Below, piece by piece: positions 39,584-49,886 of a DNA stretch of 64,000 bases. The notes under the pieces were generated by a model. It was not told where the DNA came from and searched no databases. It saw only the letters and a list, made by a program, of their open reading frames with translations. This DNA is from Phenylobacterium sp. (lineage in GTDB: Bacteria > Pseudomonadota > Alphaproteobacteria > Caulobacterales > Caulobacteraceae). The position numbers were made by a program, and so were the translations under genes. Location: assembly GCF_013911965.1 (NCBI RefSeq), contig NZ_JACESE010000002.1, positions 124,001 through 188,000 on the forward strand. Direction: 5' to 3'. Numbering within the stretch: the first letter of the stretch is position 1; every line of letters starts with the position of its first letter.

Positions 39584-40903
39584 ATGCGCACGAGGACATG
39601 GAAGGGCCTTCTGATGGCCGGCGTCCTGGCGGCCGCCGCGGGCCTGGGGCCGAGCGCACTGGCGCAGGAGACCTCGCGCCAACAAGCCGTCTGCGCCGCA
39701 GCCAAGGCGCTGCAGCCCAAGGTGGTCGCCTGGCGGCGCGACATCCACGAGCATCCCGAACTGGGCAATCGCGAGGTCCGCACCGCAGGCCTGGTCGCCG
39801 AGCACCTGAAGAGCCTGGGCTACGAGGTCCGCACCGGCGTCGCCCATACCGGCGTGGTGGCGATCCTCAGGGGCGGAAAGCCGGGCGGCGTGGTCGCTCT
39901 GCGCGCCGACATGGACGGTCTGCCCGTCGCCGAGCAGACGGGGCTGCCCTTCGCCTCCAAGGCCGTGGGCGAGTACAACGGCAAGCCGACGCCCGTGATG
40001 CACGCCTGCGGCCACGACGCCCACGTGGCCATCCAGATGGGCGCGGCCGAGATCCTGGCCTCCATGCGCGACGAGATCCCGGGCACGGTGGTGCTGATCT
40101 TCCAGCCTGCCGAGGAAGGTCCCCCGCCGGGCGAAGAGGGCGGTGCGGCGCTGATGGTCAAGGAAGGCGTTCTGGCCGATCCGAAGCCCGGCGCCATCTT
40201 CGGTCTGCACGTCAGCCCTGGCGAGGTGGGCGCCATCGCCTATCGCTCCGGCCCGATGATGGCGGCGGCCGACAGCTACGAAATCCGCCTGAAAGGCAAG
40301 CAGACCCATGGGGCGCGGCCCTGGGACGGCGTCGACCTGGCCTCGCTGTCGGCGGAGATCGTGACCGCCTTCAACCAGGTGGCTTCGCGCCAGCTCGACG
40401 TCTCGCGGTCGCCGACGGTCATCACCGTGGCGGTGATCCAGAGCGGCGTGCGCCACAACATCATTCCTGACGAACTGATGATGGCCGGGACCCTGCGGAC
40501 CTTCGATCCGGAGATGCGCGAGGACACCATCGCCCGGATGAAGAAGACGGTGGACAGCATCGCCGCGCGCTACGGCGCGACGGGCGGCCTGACCATGGGC
40601 GGCCATGTCCCGGTGACGGCCAACGATCCGGCCCTGACCAAGGCCATGGCCCCGACGCTGGCGGCGGCCTCGGCCAGGCCGGCCGACGGCGAGACGGGGC
40701 TGGTGACCGGGGCCGAGGACTTCTCGGAGTTCCAGGCCGTCATCCCCGGCCTCTACTACCGGCTGGGCGTCGGCTTCCCGAAGGGGACCAACCACTCGCC
40801 CTTCTTCACCATCGACGAGGCGGCGCTGGAGGTGGGCGTGCGCGCCCAGGTGCTGGCCGCGCTCGACTATCTGGAGCGGGTGGCGCCTCAGTCGGCGGAT
40901 TGA
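39584..40903 (+). CDS. Exported M20 family amidohydrolase
   Basis: This 439-residue protein has a signal peptide (RTWKGLLMAGVLAAAAGLGPSALAQ, cleavage ~residue 28). The M20D amidohydrolase/carboxypeptidase fold follows, with RRDIHEHPELGNREVRT, VALRADMDGLPVAEQTGLPFAS, the metal motif HACGHDAHVA, FQPAEEGPP and the dimerisation domain with KGKQTHGARPWDGVD. The C-terminal GAEDFSEFQAVIPGLYYRLG is also typical. Relatives hydrolyse N-acyl amino acids or hippurate. Periplasmic location and coupling with anmK suggest acylated amino acids or wall-derived amides as substrates, but this is inference. Confidence 0.9.
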   Translation: MRTRTWKGLLMAGVLAAAAGLGPSALAQETSRQQAVCAAAKALQPKVVAWRRDIHEHPELGNREVRTAGLVAEHLKSLGYEVRTGVAHTGVVAILRGGKPGGVVALRADMDGLPVAEQTGLPFASKAVGEYNGKPTPVMHACGHDAHVAIQMGAAEILASMRDEIPGTVVLIFQPAEEGPPPGEEGGAALMVKEGVLADPKPGAIFGLHVSPGEVGAIAYRSGPMMAAADSYEIRLKGKQTHGARPWDGVDLASLSAEIVTAFNQVASRQLDVSRSPTVITVAVIQSGVRHNIIPDELMMAGTLRTFDPEMREDTIARMKKTVDSIAARYGATGGLTMGGHVPVTANDPALTKAMAPTLAAASARPADGETGLVTGAEDFSEFQAVIPGLYYRLGVGFPKGTNHSPFFTIDEAALEVGVRAQVLAALDYLERVAPQSAD

Positions 40904-40936
40904 GGCGCGACAGACGGTCGCCCGCAGGGCGGAGGC

Positions 40937-41590
40937 TCAGGCCTCCGCCGACTGCGCCAGGCGCTTGTCGAGATAGCCGCCGACGCGCGTCTCGACCTCG
41001 GGCAGGTGCTCGGTCCAGAAGTGGTTGGCGCTGTCGACGACCTCGTAGTCGATGACGATGCCCTTCTGGGTGCGCAGCTTGGAGACGACGCGTTCGACCT
41101 CCACGGGCGGGGTCACGCTGTCGGAAGCGCCCTGCAGGATCAGGCCGGAGGCCGGGCAGGGGGCCAGGAAGCTGAAGTCGTACATGTTGGTCGGCGGCGA
41201 CACCGAGATGAAGCCGTCGGTTTCCGGGCGGCGCATCAGGAGCTGCATGCCGATCCAGGCGCCGAAGTCGTAGCCGGCGACCCAGCATTGCGTGGCGGCC
41301 GGATTGGTCGCCTGCAGCCAGTCGAGCGCCGTGGCCGCGTCGGCCAGCTCGCCGATGCCGGAATCGAATTCGCCCTGGCTGCGGCCCACGCCGCGGAAGT
41401 TGAAGCGCAGGACCGAGAAGCCCCGCTTCATGAACAGGTGGAAGAGCTGCACCGCGACCGGATTGTTCATCTGGCCGCCCGCCTTCGGGTGGGGGTGCAG
41501 GATCAGCGCCACCGGCGCGTTCTCGCTCTTGCCCTGGGAGTACCGTCCCTCGATCCGCCCGGCCGCGCCGGTCAGAACCACCTCTGGCAT
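40937..41590 (-). CDS. Alpha/beta hydrolase (COG2945-like), Asp at the nucleophile position
   Basis: This 217-residue cytoplasmic protein has a compact alpha/beta hydrolase fold. It shows the oxyanion region ALILHPHPKAGGQMNNPVA, FSVLRFNFRGVGRSQGEFD, nucleophile elbow AGYDFGAWIGM, acid region ILQGASDSVTPPVEV and the terminal His in DSANHFWTEHLP. The elbow is G-Y-D-F-G, so the usual Ser is replaced by Asp, as in dehalogenase/epoxide-hydrolase chemistry or in a non-catalytic variant. The substrate is unknown. It is divergent from the iscR-SUF operon and shares its promoter region (157 bp between starts). Confidence 0.82.
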   Translation of the reverse strand: MPEVVLTGAAGRIEGRYSQGKSENAPVALILHPHPKAGGQMNNPVAVQLFHLFMKRGFSVLRFNFRGVGRSQGEFDSGIGELADAATALDWLQATNPAATQCWVAGYDFGAWIGMQLLMRRPETDGFISVSPPTNMYDFSFLAPCPASGLILQGASDSVTPPVEVERVVSKLRTQKGIVIDYEVVDSANHFWTEHLPEVETRVGGYLDKRLAQSAEA

Positions 41591-41617
41591 GCCATCCTCT
41601 CGTGCCGCCTAGAATAC

Positions 41618-41646
41618 TTGACTACGCTGCTTGGTCTTCCTAGATC
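41618..41646 (+). promoter_or_regulatory. iscR-SUF operon promoter
   Basis: TTGACTA (41618-41624), 14 bp, CCTAGATC (41639-41646) matches the Caulobacter consensus TTGaCgS-N10-14-GCtANAWC at nearly all defined positions. The -35 lies inside ATACTTGACTA (41614-41624), an exact fit to the left half of the type 1 IscR box ATASYYGACTR; the right half is degenerate. This suggests autorepression by [2Fe-2S]-IscR. Confidence 0.6.
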
Positions 41647-41747
41647 GCAGCCATGCGTCCAATCGGGAAAACCGCCTGCGCGAAGCCGGGGCTTGTAACA
41701 CAGGCGCGGCCCGATTCGCGGGAAAACTGCACGACGGACTTGGCAAG

Positions 41748-42188
41748 ATGCGCCTGAGCACCAAGGGAAGATACGCCGTCATGGCCATGGCCGACCTGGC
41801 GCGCCGCGAGGGCGACCGAGCCGTCGCCCTGGCGGAGATCGCTGATCGGCAGGAGATCTCGCTTTCCTATCTGGAGCAGCTCTTCGCGCGCCTGCGCCGT
41901 CGGGGCCTGGTCGTCAGCGCCCGCGGACCGGGCGGGGGCTATCGCCTGGCCCGCAGCGCGCAGGAGACCAATATCGCCGAGATCGTGCTGGCCGTGGACG
42001 AGCCCCTGCGCGCCACCCGCTGCGGCGGGGAGGGCGCCCGGCGGGGCTGCATGGCCAAGGGCGAGAAGTGCCTGACCCACGACCTGTGGGAAGAAATGGG
42101 CCGGCAGATCACCACCTATCTGGAGTCCGTCTCCCTGGCGGACGTCGTCGACGGACGGCTGGGCGCTCGGGCCTCGGTGGCCGCATGA
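41748..42188 (+). CDS. iscR: Rrf2-family regulator IscR
   Basis: This 146-residue winged-helix regulator senses [2Fe-2S] status. The N-terminus MRLSTKGRYAVMAMADLA and the recognition region (ISLSYLEQLFARLRRRGLVVSARGPGGGYRLAR) match IscR. The cluster ligands are C92, C101 and C108 with H111, like E. coli C92/C98/C104/H107 but with wider Cys spacing. Although in-frame codons extend upstream to 41631, the ATG at 41748 gives the family start. It heads the SUF operon; its stop overlaps the next gene's start (ATGA). IscR as the first gene of a SUF rather than ISC operon is typical of alphaproteobacteria. Confidence 0.94.
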   Translation: MRLSTKGRYAVMAMADLARREGDRAVALAEIADRQEISLSYLEQLFARLRRRGLVVSARGPGGGYRLARSAQETNIAEIVLAVDEPLRATRCGGEGARRGCMAKGEKCLTHDLWEEMGRQITTYLESVSLADVVDGRLGARASVAA

Positions 42189-43327
42189 GCGCGGTCTATC
42201 TGGATTACAATGCGACGGCCCCGGTGCGGCCGCAGGCCCAGGCGGCGGTCGCCGAGGCGCTTGCCGCCGGCGGCAATCCCTCCTCCGTCCACGCGGCCGG
42301 CCGGGCGGCCCGGGCCCGAATGGAGGCGGCGCGCGCCAAGGTCGCGGCCCTGATCGCCGCGCCCGCCTCCACCGTGATCTTCACCTCCGGCGGGACGGAA
42401 GCCAATGCGCTGGCCGTCGAGAGCGCCGTGGCCTCCGGCAGCCGCCGCCTGATCGTCAGCGCCGTGGAGCATGACGCGGTTCTGGAGAGCGCGCGGGCCT
42501 CCGGGGCCGAGGTCGAAGTCCTGCCCGTTGACGCCGAGGGCGTCGCCGATCTCACCTGGCTGGCCGATCGCCTGGGCCGCCGGAACGGGGACGACGGGCG
42601 TCCGTTCGTGGCCCTGATGCTCGCCAACAACGAGACGGGCGTCATCCAGCCCGTGGCCGAGGCCGCCCAGATCGTCCGCGCCGCCGGCGGCTGGCTGCAC
42701 GTCGATGCGGTCCAGGCCGCCGGCAAGATCGCCGTCGACAGCCGGGCGCTCGGCGCCGACACCCTGGCGATCTCCGCCCACAAGATCGGCGGGCCCCAGG
42801 GCGTGGGCGCGCTGACCTTCGGCCCGCGGGCGACGCTCGTGCGCCGCCTGCACGGCGGCGGCCAGGAGCGCAGCCGGCGGGCGGGAACCGAAAATGTGCC
42901 TGGAATTGCAGGTTTCGGCGCAGCCGCTGAGGCGGCGCTCGAGGATCTGCCGGTCGCCTCGGCCCAGGCGGCCTGGCGCGACGCGGCGGAGGCTGCGCTC
43001 CTCGACGCCGGCGCGACCGTCCTGGGCCGCGGCGCGCCGCGCCTGCCCAACACGCTCTGTGTCGCCATGCCGGACTTCCCCGCCGAGCTTCAGGTGATGA
43101 ACCTCGACCTGGCGGGCGTCATGGCCAGCGCCGGCTCCGCCTGCTCCTCCGGCAAGGTGAAGCCGAGCCATGTGGTCGCCGCCATGGGCCGGGAGGACCT
43201 GGCGGGCTGCGCCATCCGCATCAGCGGAGGCTGGGCGACGAGCGCCGAAGACTGGAACCGATTTGTCGAGGCCTGGATCAGGGCCCATGACCGCCATGCC
43301 GCGCGACGTCGCGCGCCGGCGGCCTGA
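42185..43327 (+). CDS. Cysteine desulfurase, group I (NifS/IscS-like)
   Basis: This 380-residue PLP enzyme releases sulfur from cysteine for Fe-S clusters. It has [41 protein letters not shown], the PLP lysine in [30 protein letters not shown] and the active Cys in [18 protein letters not shown]. The long Cys loop marks it as group I, unlike SufS downstream. It overlaps iscR by 4 bp and is followed 11 bp later by sufB. Two desulfurases in one operon is usual for alphaproteobacterial SUF clusters. An alternative upstream start at 42068 lies inside iscR and is rejected. Confidence 0.94.
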   Translation: MSAVYLDYNATAPVRPQAQAAVAEALAAGGNPSSVHAAGRAARARMEAARAKVAALIAAPASTVIFTSGGTEANALAVESAVASGSRRLIVSAVEHDAVLESARASGAEVEVLPVDAEGVADLTWLADRLGRRNGDDGRPFVALMLANNETGVIQPVAEAAQIVRAAGGWLHVDAVQAAGKIAVDSRALGADTLAISAHKIGGPQGVGALTFGPRATLVRRLHGGGQERSRRAGTENVPGIAGFGAAAEAALEDLPVASAQAAWRDAAEAALLDAGATVLGRGAPRLPNTLCVAMPDFPAELQVMNLDLAGVMASAGSACSSGKVKPSHVVAAMGREDLAGCAIRISGGWATSAEDWNRFVEAWIRAHDRHAARRRAPAA

Positions 43328-43338
43328 AGGAAACCGAT

Positions 43339-44804
<1,466 letters not shown>

Positions 44805-44808
<4 letters not shown>

Positions 44809-45206
44809 GCCGCGATCAGACCCGGACCCAGATGATGAACCTGAAAGCCGCCTTCGAAGCCGAACACGCCCGCCGCGACGCCGAACGCCGCGCGCGGGAG
44901 GAGGCCGAGCTGCAGCGCCAGGCGGAGGACCTCGCCCGCGCCGAAGCGCTGGAGGCGGCCCTGGCCGAGGATCCCGCCTTCCTCGCGAGCAAGGGGCTGG
45001 AGCTGTCGCGCCGCCGGTACACGGTCTCGCTGGACCATGCCGACTACCGGATCGCGGCCTATTTCGAGGACGGGCAGTGCAGCGTCACCGCCGCCGACAA
45101 GCGCACGGCCACCTCCTCGGCCGCGCCGCGCAAGCAACAATTCGTCGAGAGCGTCGAGGACGCCCTCCTGGTGATGGCCCAGTTCCTGGCCGACGAGACC
45201 CGCTGA
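44805..45206 (+). CDS. Conserved-position hypothetical protein between sufB and sufC
   Basis: This is a 133-residue protein I do not recognise. Residues ~10-60 are highly charged, Ala/Glu/Arg-rich and predicted coiled coil or long helix ([21 protein letters not shown] region). The second half is a small mixed fold ([34 protein letters not shown]...[22 protein letters not shown]) with one Cys. ATGA overlap with sufB and a 1-bp overlap with sufC leave no room for another signal, so it must be translated with them. Codon bias matches its neighbours. By context it may bind or regulate the SufBCD complex. Confidence 0.8.
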
Positions 45207-45952
45207 TGCTTTCCATCCAGAACCTGCACGCCCGCGTCGAAGAAGCCGAGATCCTGAAGGGGCTGTCGCTCGACCTGCCCGCCGGCGAGGTCCACGCCAT
45301 CATGGGGCCCAACGGCGCCGGCAAATCGACCCTGTCCTACGTGCTGACCGGCCGCGACGGCTATGAGGTCACGCAAGGCTCCGCCACCCTGGACGGCGAG
45401 GACCTGCTCTCGCTCGAGCCGGAGGAGCGGGCCGCCCGGGGCCTTTTCCTGTCGTTCCAGTATCCGCTGGAGATCCCCGGCGTCCCGGCCATGACCTTCA
45501 TCCGCACGGCGCTGAACGCCCAGCGCAAGGCGCGCGGCGAGGCCGAGGTCACGGCGCCGGAGTTCCTGAAGCTTGCCCGCGAGACCGCCAAGCAGCTTCG
45601 CATCGACTTCGACATGCTCAAGCGGCCGCTGAACGTCGGCTTCTCGGGCGGCGAGAAGAAGCGCATGGAAATCTTTCAGATGGCGATGCTTTCGCCGCGT
45701 CTGCTGATCCTGGATGAGACCGACTCCGGCCTCGACATCGACGCCCTGAAGATCGTCGCCGACGGGGTGAACGCCATGCGCAGGCCTGACCGCGCCATGC
45801 TGGTCATCACCCACTACCAGCGGCTCCTGGACTACATCCGGCCCGACCGGGTCCATGTGCTGTCGGCCGGGCGCATCGTCGCCAGCGGCGGCCCGGAACT
45901 GGCGCTCGAACTGGAGCGCGAGGGCTACGACAAGTATGCGAGGGCCGCTTGA
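45206..45952 (+). CDS. sufC: Fe-S cluster assembly ATPase SufC
   Basis: This 248-residue ABC-type ATPase energises SufB/SufD rearrangement. It has Walker A MGPNGAGKSTLSYVLTG, a Q-loop around FLSFQYPLEIPGV, signature FSGGEKKRMEIFQMAML, Walker B LLILDETDSGLDIDAL and a switch His in VITHYQRLLDYI. No transmembrane segment is present, as expected. The ATG at 45206 overlaps the upstream stop by one base. SufC overlaps sufD by 4 bp. Confidence 0.97.
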   Translation: MLSIQNLHARVEEAEILKGLSLDLPAGEVHAIMGPNGAGKSTLSYVLTGRDGYEVTQGSATLDGEDLLSLEPEERAARGLFLSFQYPLEIPGVPAMTFIRTALNAQRKARGEAEVTAPEFLKLARETAKQLRIDFDMLKRPLNVGFSGGEKKRMEIFQMAMLSPRLLILDETDSGLDIDALKIVADGVNAMRRPDRAMLVITHYQRLLDYIRPDRVHVLSAGRIVASGGPELALELEREGYDKYARAA

Positions 45953-46989
45953 GCCTCTCCGCCGCCCTCCGCGACCGCGACGTCGCCCAGCTGCCCAGCC
46001 GCCGGGATGAGGACTGGCGCTGGACCGATCTGCGCGCCCTGATCCGCGAACTCCCGCCGGCCTCGCCGGAGGCCCCGGCGCCGGCGAACCCGGGTCCGTT
46101 CGGCGATCTCGGCGAGGCCGAGGTCATGGTGGTCAACGGCCGCGTGCTGGGCGAGGCCGCCCTGCTGCGTCTGCCGCCCGGTCTGTCCCGCACCCTGCGG
46201 CTGCGCATCGTCTCGGCCGCCGCGGAGACGTCGCACGGCGTCCGGCTGTCGGTCGAGCTGGGCGAGGGCGCTCGCCTGACCCTGCTTGAGAGCCACGAGG
46301 GCCTGGCCGCCGGCTATCTGGCCGACGCCGAGCTCGACATCAAGCTGGCCAAGGACGCCCGCCTCGATCGCATCGTCCTGGCGGGCGACGAGGCCGAAGC
46401 GGTGTCGGTGAACACCGCCGAGGTCGAGCTCGCGGCAGGGGCGCAACTGGCCCAGAGCGTCCTGACCACGGGCGCCAAGCGCCAGCGCATCGAGACCCGC
46501 GTGCGCCACCCCGGCCAAGGGGCTCATGTGCGGATGGACGGCGTCTATCTCCTCGCCGGCCGCACCCACGCCGACCTGACGAGCGGCGTCACCCATGCCG
46601 GTCTCGACGGAACCACCGACCAGCTCATCAAGGGCGTCGTCGCCGACCAGGCGCGCGGCGTCTTCCAGGGGCGCATCACGGTCGCCGAAGGCGCCGACCG
46701 CACGGACGCGCGCATGGGCCACCACGCCCTGATCCTGTCCGATCGGGCCGAGATCGACGCCAAGCCCGAACTGCTGATCTTCGCCGACGACGTGGCCTGC
46801 GCCCACGGCAACACGATCGGCGCCCTGGACGAGGACGCCATCTTCTATGCCCGCCAGCGCGGCGTGCCGGAGGCCCAGGCCCGGGCGCTGCTGACGGAGG
46901 CCTTCGTCGGCGAGGTGATCGACCGCATCAAGGACGAGGCCGTCCGCGAGGCTGTCCGCGCCTGGGCGGCCGAAAGGCGGGTGGGTTGA
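45949..46989 (+). CDS. sufD: Fe-S cluster assembly protein SufD
   Basis: This 346-residue paralogue of SufB forms SufBC2D and takes part in iron acquisition. It has an N-terminal helical part with PSRRDEDWRWTDLRAL, the beta-helix core and the SufBD C-terminal motif PELLIFADDVACAHGNTIGALDEDAIFYARQRGVPEAQA. The start is TTG at 45949, overlapping the sufC stop. Its C-terminal conserved His in AHGNTIG is present. It is followed by sufS with a 3-bp overlap. Confidence 0.95.
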   Translation: MSLSAALRDRDVAQLPSRRDEDWRWTDLRALIRELPPASPEAPAPANPGPFGDLGEAEVMVVNGRVLGEAALLRLPPGLSRTLRLRIVSAAAETSHGVRLSVELGEGARLTLLESHEGLAAGYLADAELDIKLAKDARLDRIVLAGDEAEAVSVNTAEVELAAGAQLAQSVLTTGAKRQRIETRVRHPGQGAHVRMDGVYLLAGRTHADLTSGVTHAGLDGTTDQLIKGVVADQARGVFQGRITVAEGADRTDARMGHHALILSDRAEIDAKPELLIFADDVACAHGNTIGALDEDAIFYARQRGVPEAQARALLTEAFVGEVIDRIKDEAVREAVRAWAAERRVG

Positions 46990-48203
46990 TGGCCTTCGAC
47001 GTCGAAGCCGTTCGCGCGGAATTCCCGATCCTGCAGCGTCAGGTGAACGGCGAGCCGCTCGTCTATCTGGACTCCGCGGCCTCGGCCCAGAAGCCCAAGG
47101 CGGTGATCGAGGCCATGACGCGGGCCATGGAGCATTCCTACGCCAACGTTCACCGCGGCCTGCACACGCTGGCCAACGAGACGACCGAGGCCTACGAGTC
47201 CGCCCGCCGCGCGGTCGCCGGGTTCATCGGCGCGGGGGAGGACGAGGTCGTCTTCACCAAGGGCGGCACCGAGGCGATCAATCTGGTTGCGGCCGGCCTG
47301 GGCGCCCGTCTGGGCGCCGGCGATGAGATCGTGCTCACGCAGATGGAGCACCACGCCAACATCGTCCCCTGGCACTTTCTGCGTGAGCGGCTCGGCGTGG
47401 TCCTCAAGTTCACGCCCGTGACCGATGCGGGCGAACTCGACCTCGACGCCTACCGCAACCTGCTGGGGCCGCGGACGCGCGTGGTGGCGCTCAGCCACAT
47501 GTCCAACGTGCTGGGCACGGTGAACCCGGTCATGGACATGACCCGCATGGCCCACGAGGCCGGCGCGCTCGTCCTGATCGACGGCTGCCAGTCCATCGTC
47601 CACCAGCCGGTGGACGTGAAGGCGATCGACGCCGACTTCTTCGTCTTCTCCGGCCACAAGCTCTACGGCCCGACCGGCATCGGCATCCTCTATGGCAAGG
47701 CCGAACGACTCGCCGATCTGCCCCCCTATCAGGGGGGCGGCGAGATGATCGGCGAGGTGGCGCTGGAGAGGATCACCTATGCCGACCCGCCGCACCGTTT
47801 CGAGGCCGGGACGCCGCCGATCCTGGAGGCCATCGGCCTGGGCGCGGCCATCGGCTGGCTGAACGGTCTGGATCGCCGAGCGGCGGCCGAGCACGAGCAC
47901 CGGCTCTACCAGCGCACGATCAAAGGTCTTTCCGGCGCCAACTGGCTGCGCATCATCGGCGAGGCGCCGGGGAAGGGGGCCATCCTCTCCTTCACCATGG
48001 AAGGCGCCCATGCCCACGACGTGGCGCAGATCCTGGATCGTTACGGCGTCGCCGTCCGCGCCGGGACCCACTGCGCCGAACCCCTCATGAAACGCTTCGG
48101 CGTGACCTCCAGCGCCCGCGCCTCGTTCGGCCTCTACAACACCGAGGCCGAGGTCGACGCCTTCGTCGAGGCGCTGAACAAGACCCAAGCCTTTTTCGCG
48201 TGA
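46989..48203 (+). CDS. sufS: Cysteine desulfurase SufS (group II)
   Basis: This 404-residue PLP enzyme is the SUF-specific sulfur donor. It has VYLDSAASAQKPKAVIEAM, YANVHRGLHTLAN, VVFTKGGTEAINLVA, PLP lysine in FVFSGHKLYGPTGIGILYG, PYQGGGEMIGEV and the active Cys in VRAGTHCAEPLMKRFG. The short Cys loop classes it as group II. ATG at 46989 is preferred; a TTG three bases upstream is possible. No sufE is seen immediately nearby, so its sulfur acceptor may be encoded elsewhere. Confidence 0.96.
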   Translation: MAFDVEAVRAEFPILQRQVNGEPLVYLDSAASAQKPKAVIEAMTRAMEHSYANVHRGLHTLANETTEAYESARRAVAGFIGAGEDEVVFTKGGTEAINLVAAGLGARLGAGDEIVLTQMEHHANIVPWHFLRERLGVVLKFTPVTDAGELDLDAYRNLLGPRTRVVALSHMSNVLGTVNPVMDMTRMAHEAGALVLIDGCQSIVHQPVDVKAIDADFFVFSGHKLYGPTGIGILYGKAERLADLPPYQGGGEMIGEVALERITYADPPHRFEAGTPPILEAIGLGAAIGWLNGLDRRAAAEHEHRLYQRTIKGLSGANWLRIIGEAPGKGAILSFTMEGAHAHDVAQILDRYGVAVRAGTHCAEPLMKRFGVTSSARASFGLYNTEAEVDAFVEALNKTQAFFA

Positions 48204-48569
48204 ATGCCCATGGATGACGCCCCCGCCAAGACCGAAGCCGCCCGGCCGCTGAGCCAGGCCGAGCTCGACCAGCTGACCGATCAGCTGATCGAAAAGCTCA
48301 AGACGGTCTTCGATCCCGAAATCCCCGTCGACATCTACGAGCTCGGCCTCATCTACAAGGTCGACGTTTCGGACGACAAGGACGTGGCCATCGACATGAC
48401 CCTGACCGCGCCGGGCTGTCCCGTCGCCGGCGAAATGCCCGGCTGGGTGCAGGACGCGGTGATGGAGATCGACGGCATCCGGTCCTGCAAGGTCGACCTG
48501 GTCTTCGATCCGCCATGGGATCCGTCGCGGATGTCGGACGAGGCCAAACTTCAACTGAACATGTTCTGA
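48204..48569 (+). CDS. sufT: SUF system accessory protein SufT (DUF59/MIP18 family)
   Basis: This 121-residue DUF59-family protein has LIEKLKTVFDPEIPVDIYELGLIYKVDV, DMTLTAPGCPVAGEMPGWVQDAV and CKVDLVFDPPWDPSRMSDEAKLQLNMF. The single conserved Cys in APGCPVAG is intact. SufT/MIP18 proteins help deliver Fe-S clusters to target enzymes. It starts immediately after the sufS stop (ATG at 48204, with a second ATG at 48210) and ends 6 bp before the A-type carrier gene. Confidence 0.93.
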   Translation: MPMDDAPAKTEAARPLSQAELDQLTDQLIEKLKTVFDPEIPVDIYELGLIYKVDVSDDKDVAIDMTLTAPGCPVAGEMPGWVQDAVMEIDGIRSCKVDLVFDPPWDPSRMSDEAKLQLNMF

Positions 48570-48575
48570 CCCCAT

Positions 48576-48992
48576 ATGCCGTCCATGGAAAACCTCAGCC
48601 TCACGCCCGCGCCCCGCGCCCGCCGGCCCCGGCCCAAGGTGGTCACCCTGACGGACGCCGCCGCCGCGCGCGTCCGCGAGATCATGGACAAGGCCGAAAA
48701 ACCCTATGCCGGCCTCCGCGTCGGGGTGAAGAACGGCGGCTGCGCCGGGCAGGAGTACATCCTCGAATATGCCGCGACCGCCGATCCCCTTGACGAGGTG
48801 GTGGAGGACAAGGGCGTCACCATCTTGGTGGAGCCCAAGGCCGTCCTCTTCCTGATCGGCACGGTCATCGACTACGAGACCACGCGGCTGGCCTCGAAGT
48901 TCGTCTTCCGCAATCCGAACGAGACCGACGCCTGCGGCTGCGGCGAGAGCGTGACGATCACTCCGGCCGCCGCCGATCAGGACGAGGCCTGA
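48576..48992 (+). CDS. sufA: A-type Fe-S carrier (SufA/IscA family)
   Basis: This 138-residue HesB/IscA domain protein has VVTLTDAAAARVREIM and the three ligand cysteines: one in GVKNGGCAGQEYILEY and two in TDACGCGESVTI. It transfers clusters from the SufBCD scaffold to apoproteins. It has an ~20-residue Arg/Pro-rich N-terminal extension compared with E. coli SufA; the second ATG (MENLSL) shortens this by three residues. It is the last gene of the iscR-SUF operon, with only 4 bp to the convergent enoyl-CoA hydratase stop. Confidence 0.93.
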   Translation: MPSMENLSLTPAPRARRPRPKVVTLTDAAAARVREIMDKAEKPYAGLRVGVKNGGCAGQEYILEYAATADPLDEVVEDKGVTILVEPKAVLFLIGTVIDYETTRLASKFVFRNPNETDACGCGESVTITPAAADQDEA

Positions 48993-48996
48993 GCCG

Positions 48997-49803
48997 TCAG
49001 CGCCACTGGAACTGGGCGGGACGCTTCTGCAGGAAGGCCAGCACGCCTTCGCGAGAATCCTCGGTCCGGCCCGCCTCCCGCTGCACGATCCGCTCGGCCT
49101 GGAGCTGCTCGGCCCATTCCGCGTCCAGCCCCTCCCAGACCAGTTTCCGGATATAGCCCAGCGCCCGCGGGCCGGTGGCCAGCGCCTGGGCCAGCTCCAT
49201 GGCCGTCGCCATCAGCTCGCCGTCGGGCACGCAACGGTTGATCAGACCCCACTCCAGCGCCGTCCTGGCCGGCAGCTTGTCGCCGAGGAGCGTCAGCTCC
49301 ATGGTCCGCGCCTTGCCGACCATGCGGCTCAGCAGATAGGTGGCCCCGCCGTCCGGAACGAGGCCGATGCGCCGGAAGGCCTGCAGGAAGTAGCCGCTCT
49401 CGCCCGCCACGATCAGGTCGCCCATCAGGGCGATGGAGCAGCCGATGCCGGCGGCCGCGCCGTTCACGGCGGTGACGATCGGCAGGGGGTAGTCGCGCAG
49501 GCGCGTGACGAAGGGATTGTAGACGCTCTCCAGCGCCGCCCCGGCGTCGCGGGCCTGGACGCCGTCCTCCGGGCCGCCGGGACTCTCGGCCCGGCCGGAG
49601 AGGTTGGCGCCCGAGCAGAAGCCGCGCCCTTCGCCGGTGATGACCACGCAGCGCACCCCGGACTCCGGCCTGGCGTAGGCCTCCAGGGCCGTCTGCAGCT
49701 CGCCGATCAGATCCAGGCTGGCGGCGTTCAGCGTCGCGGGATCCGAGAGGACAATGACTGCGACAGCCCCGGTCTCGGAGGTCTTGATCTTCTCATAGGC
49801 CAT
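48997..49803 (-). CDS. Enoyl-CoA hydratase/isomerase family protein
   Basis: This 268-residue crotonase-fold enzyme has VIVLSDPATLNAASLDLIGEL, the oxyanion-hole segment GRGFCSGANLSGR, IVTAVNGAAAGIGCSIALMGDLIVA and RRIGLVPDGGATYLLSRMVG. The PDGG motif rather than PGAGGT resembles PaaG/enoyl-CoA isomerase-type members, so isomerase activity is as likely as hydration. No other beta-oxidation or phenylacetate gene is adjacent. It is convergent with sufA. Confidence 0.88.
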   Translation of the reverse strand: MAYEKIKTSETGAVAVIVLSDPATLNAASLDLIGELQTALEAYARPESGVRCVVITGEGRGFCSGANLSGRAESPGGPEDGVQARDAGAALESVYNPFVTRLRDYPLPIVTAVNGAAAGIGCSIALMGDLIVAGESGYFLQAFRRIGLVPDGGATYLLSRMVGKARTMELTLLGDKLPARTALEWGLINRCVPDGELMATAMELAQALATGPRALGYIRKLVWEGLDAEWAEQLQAERIVQREAGRTEDSREGVLAFLQKRPAQFQWR

Positions 49804-49886
49804 GGCGTTCTCCCGTCCTTCGCCTTGAGCGGCGAGTCTGCGGGAGTCTACCCGGCGTCAGCCAAGGCCCAAAAGCGTCGCCGGCC

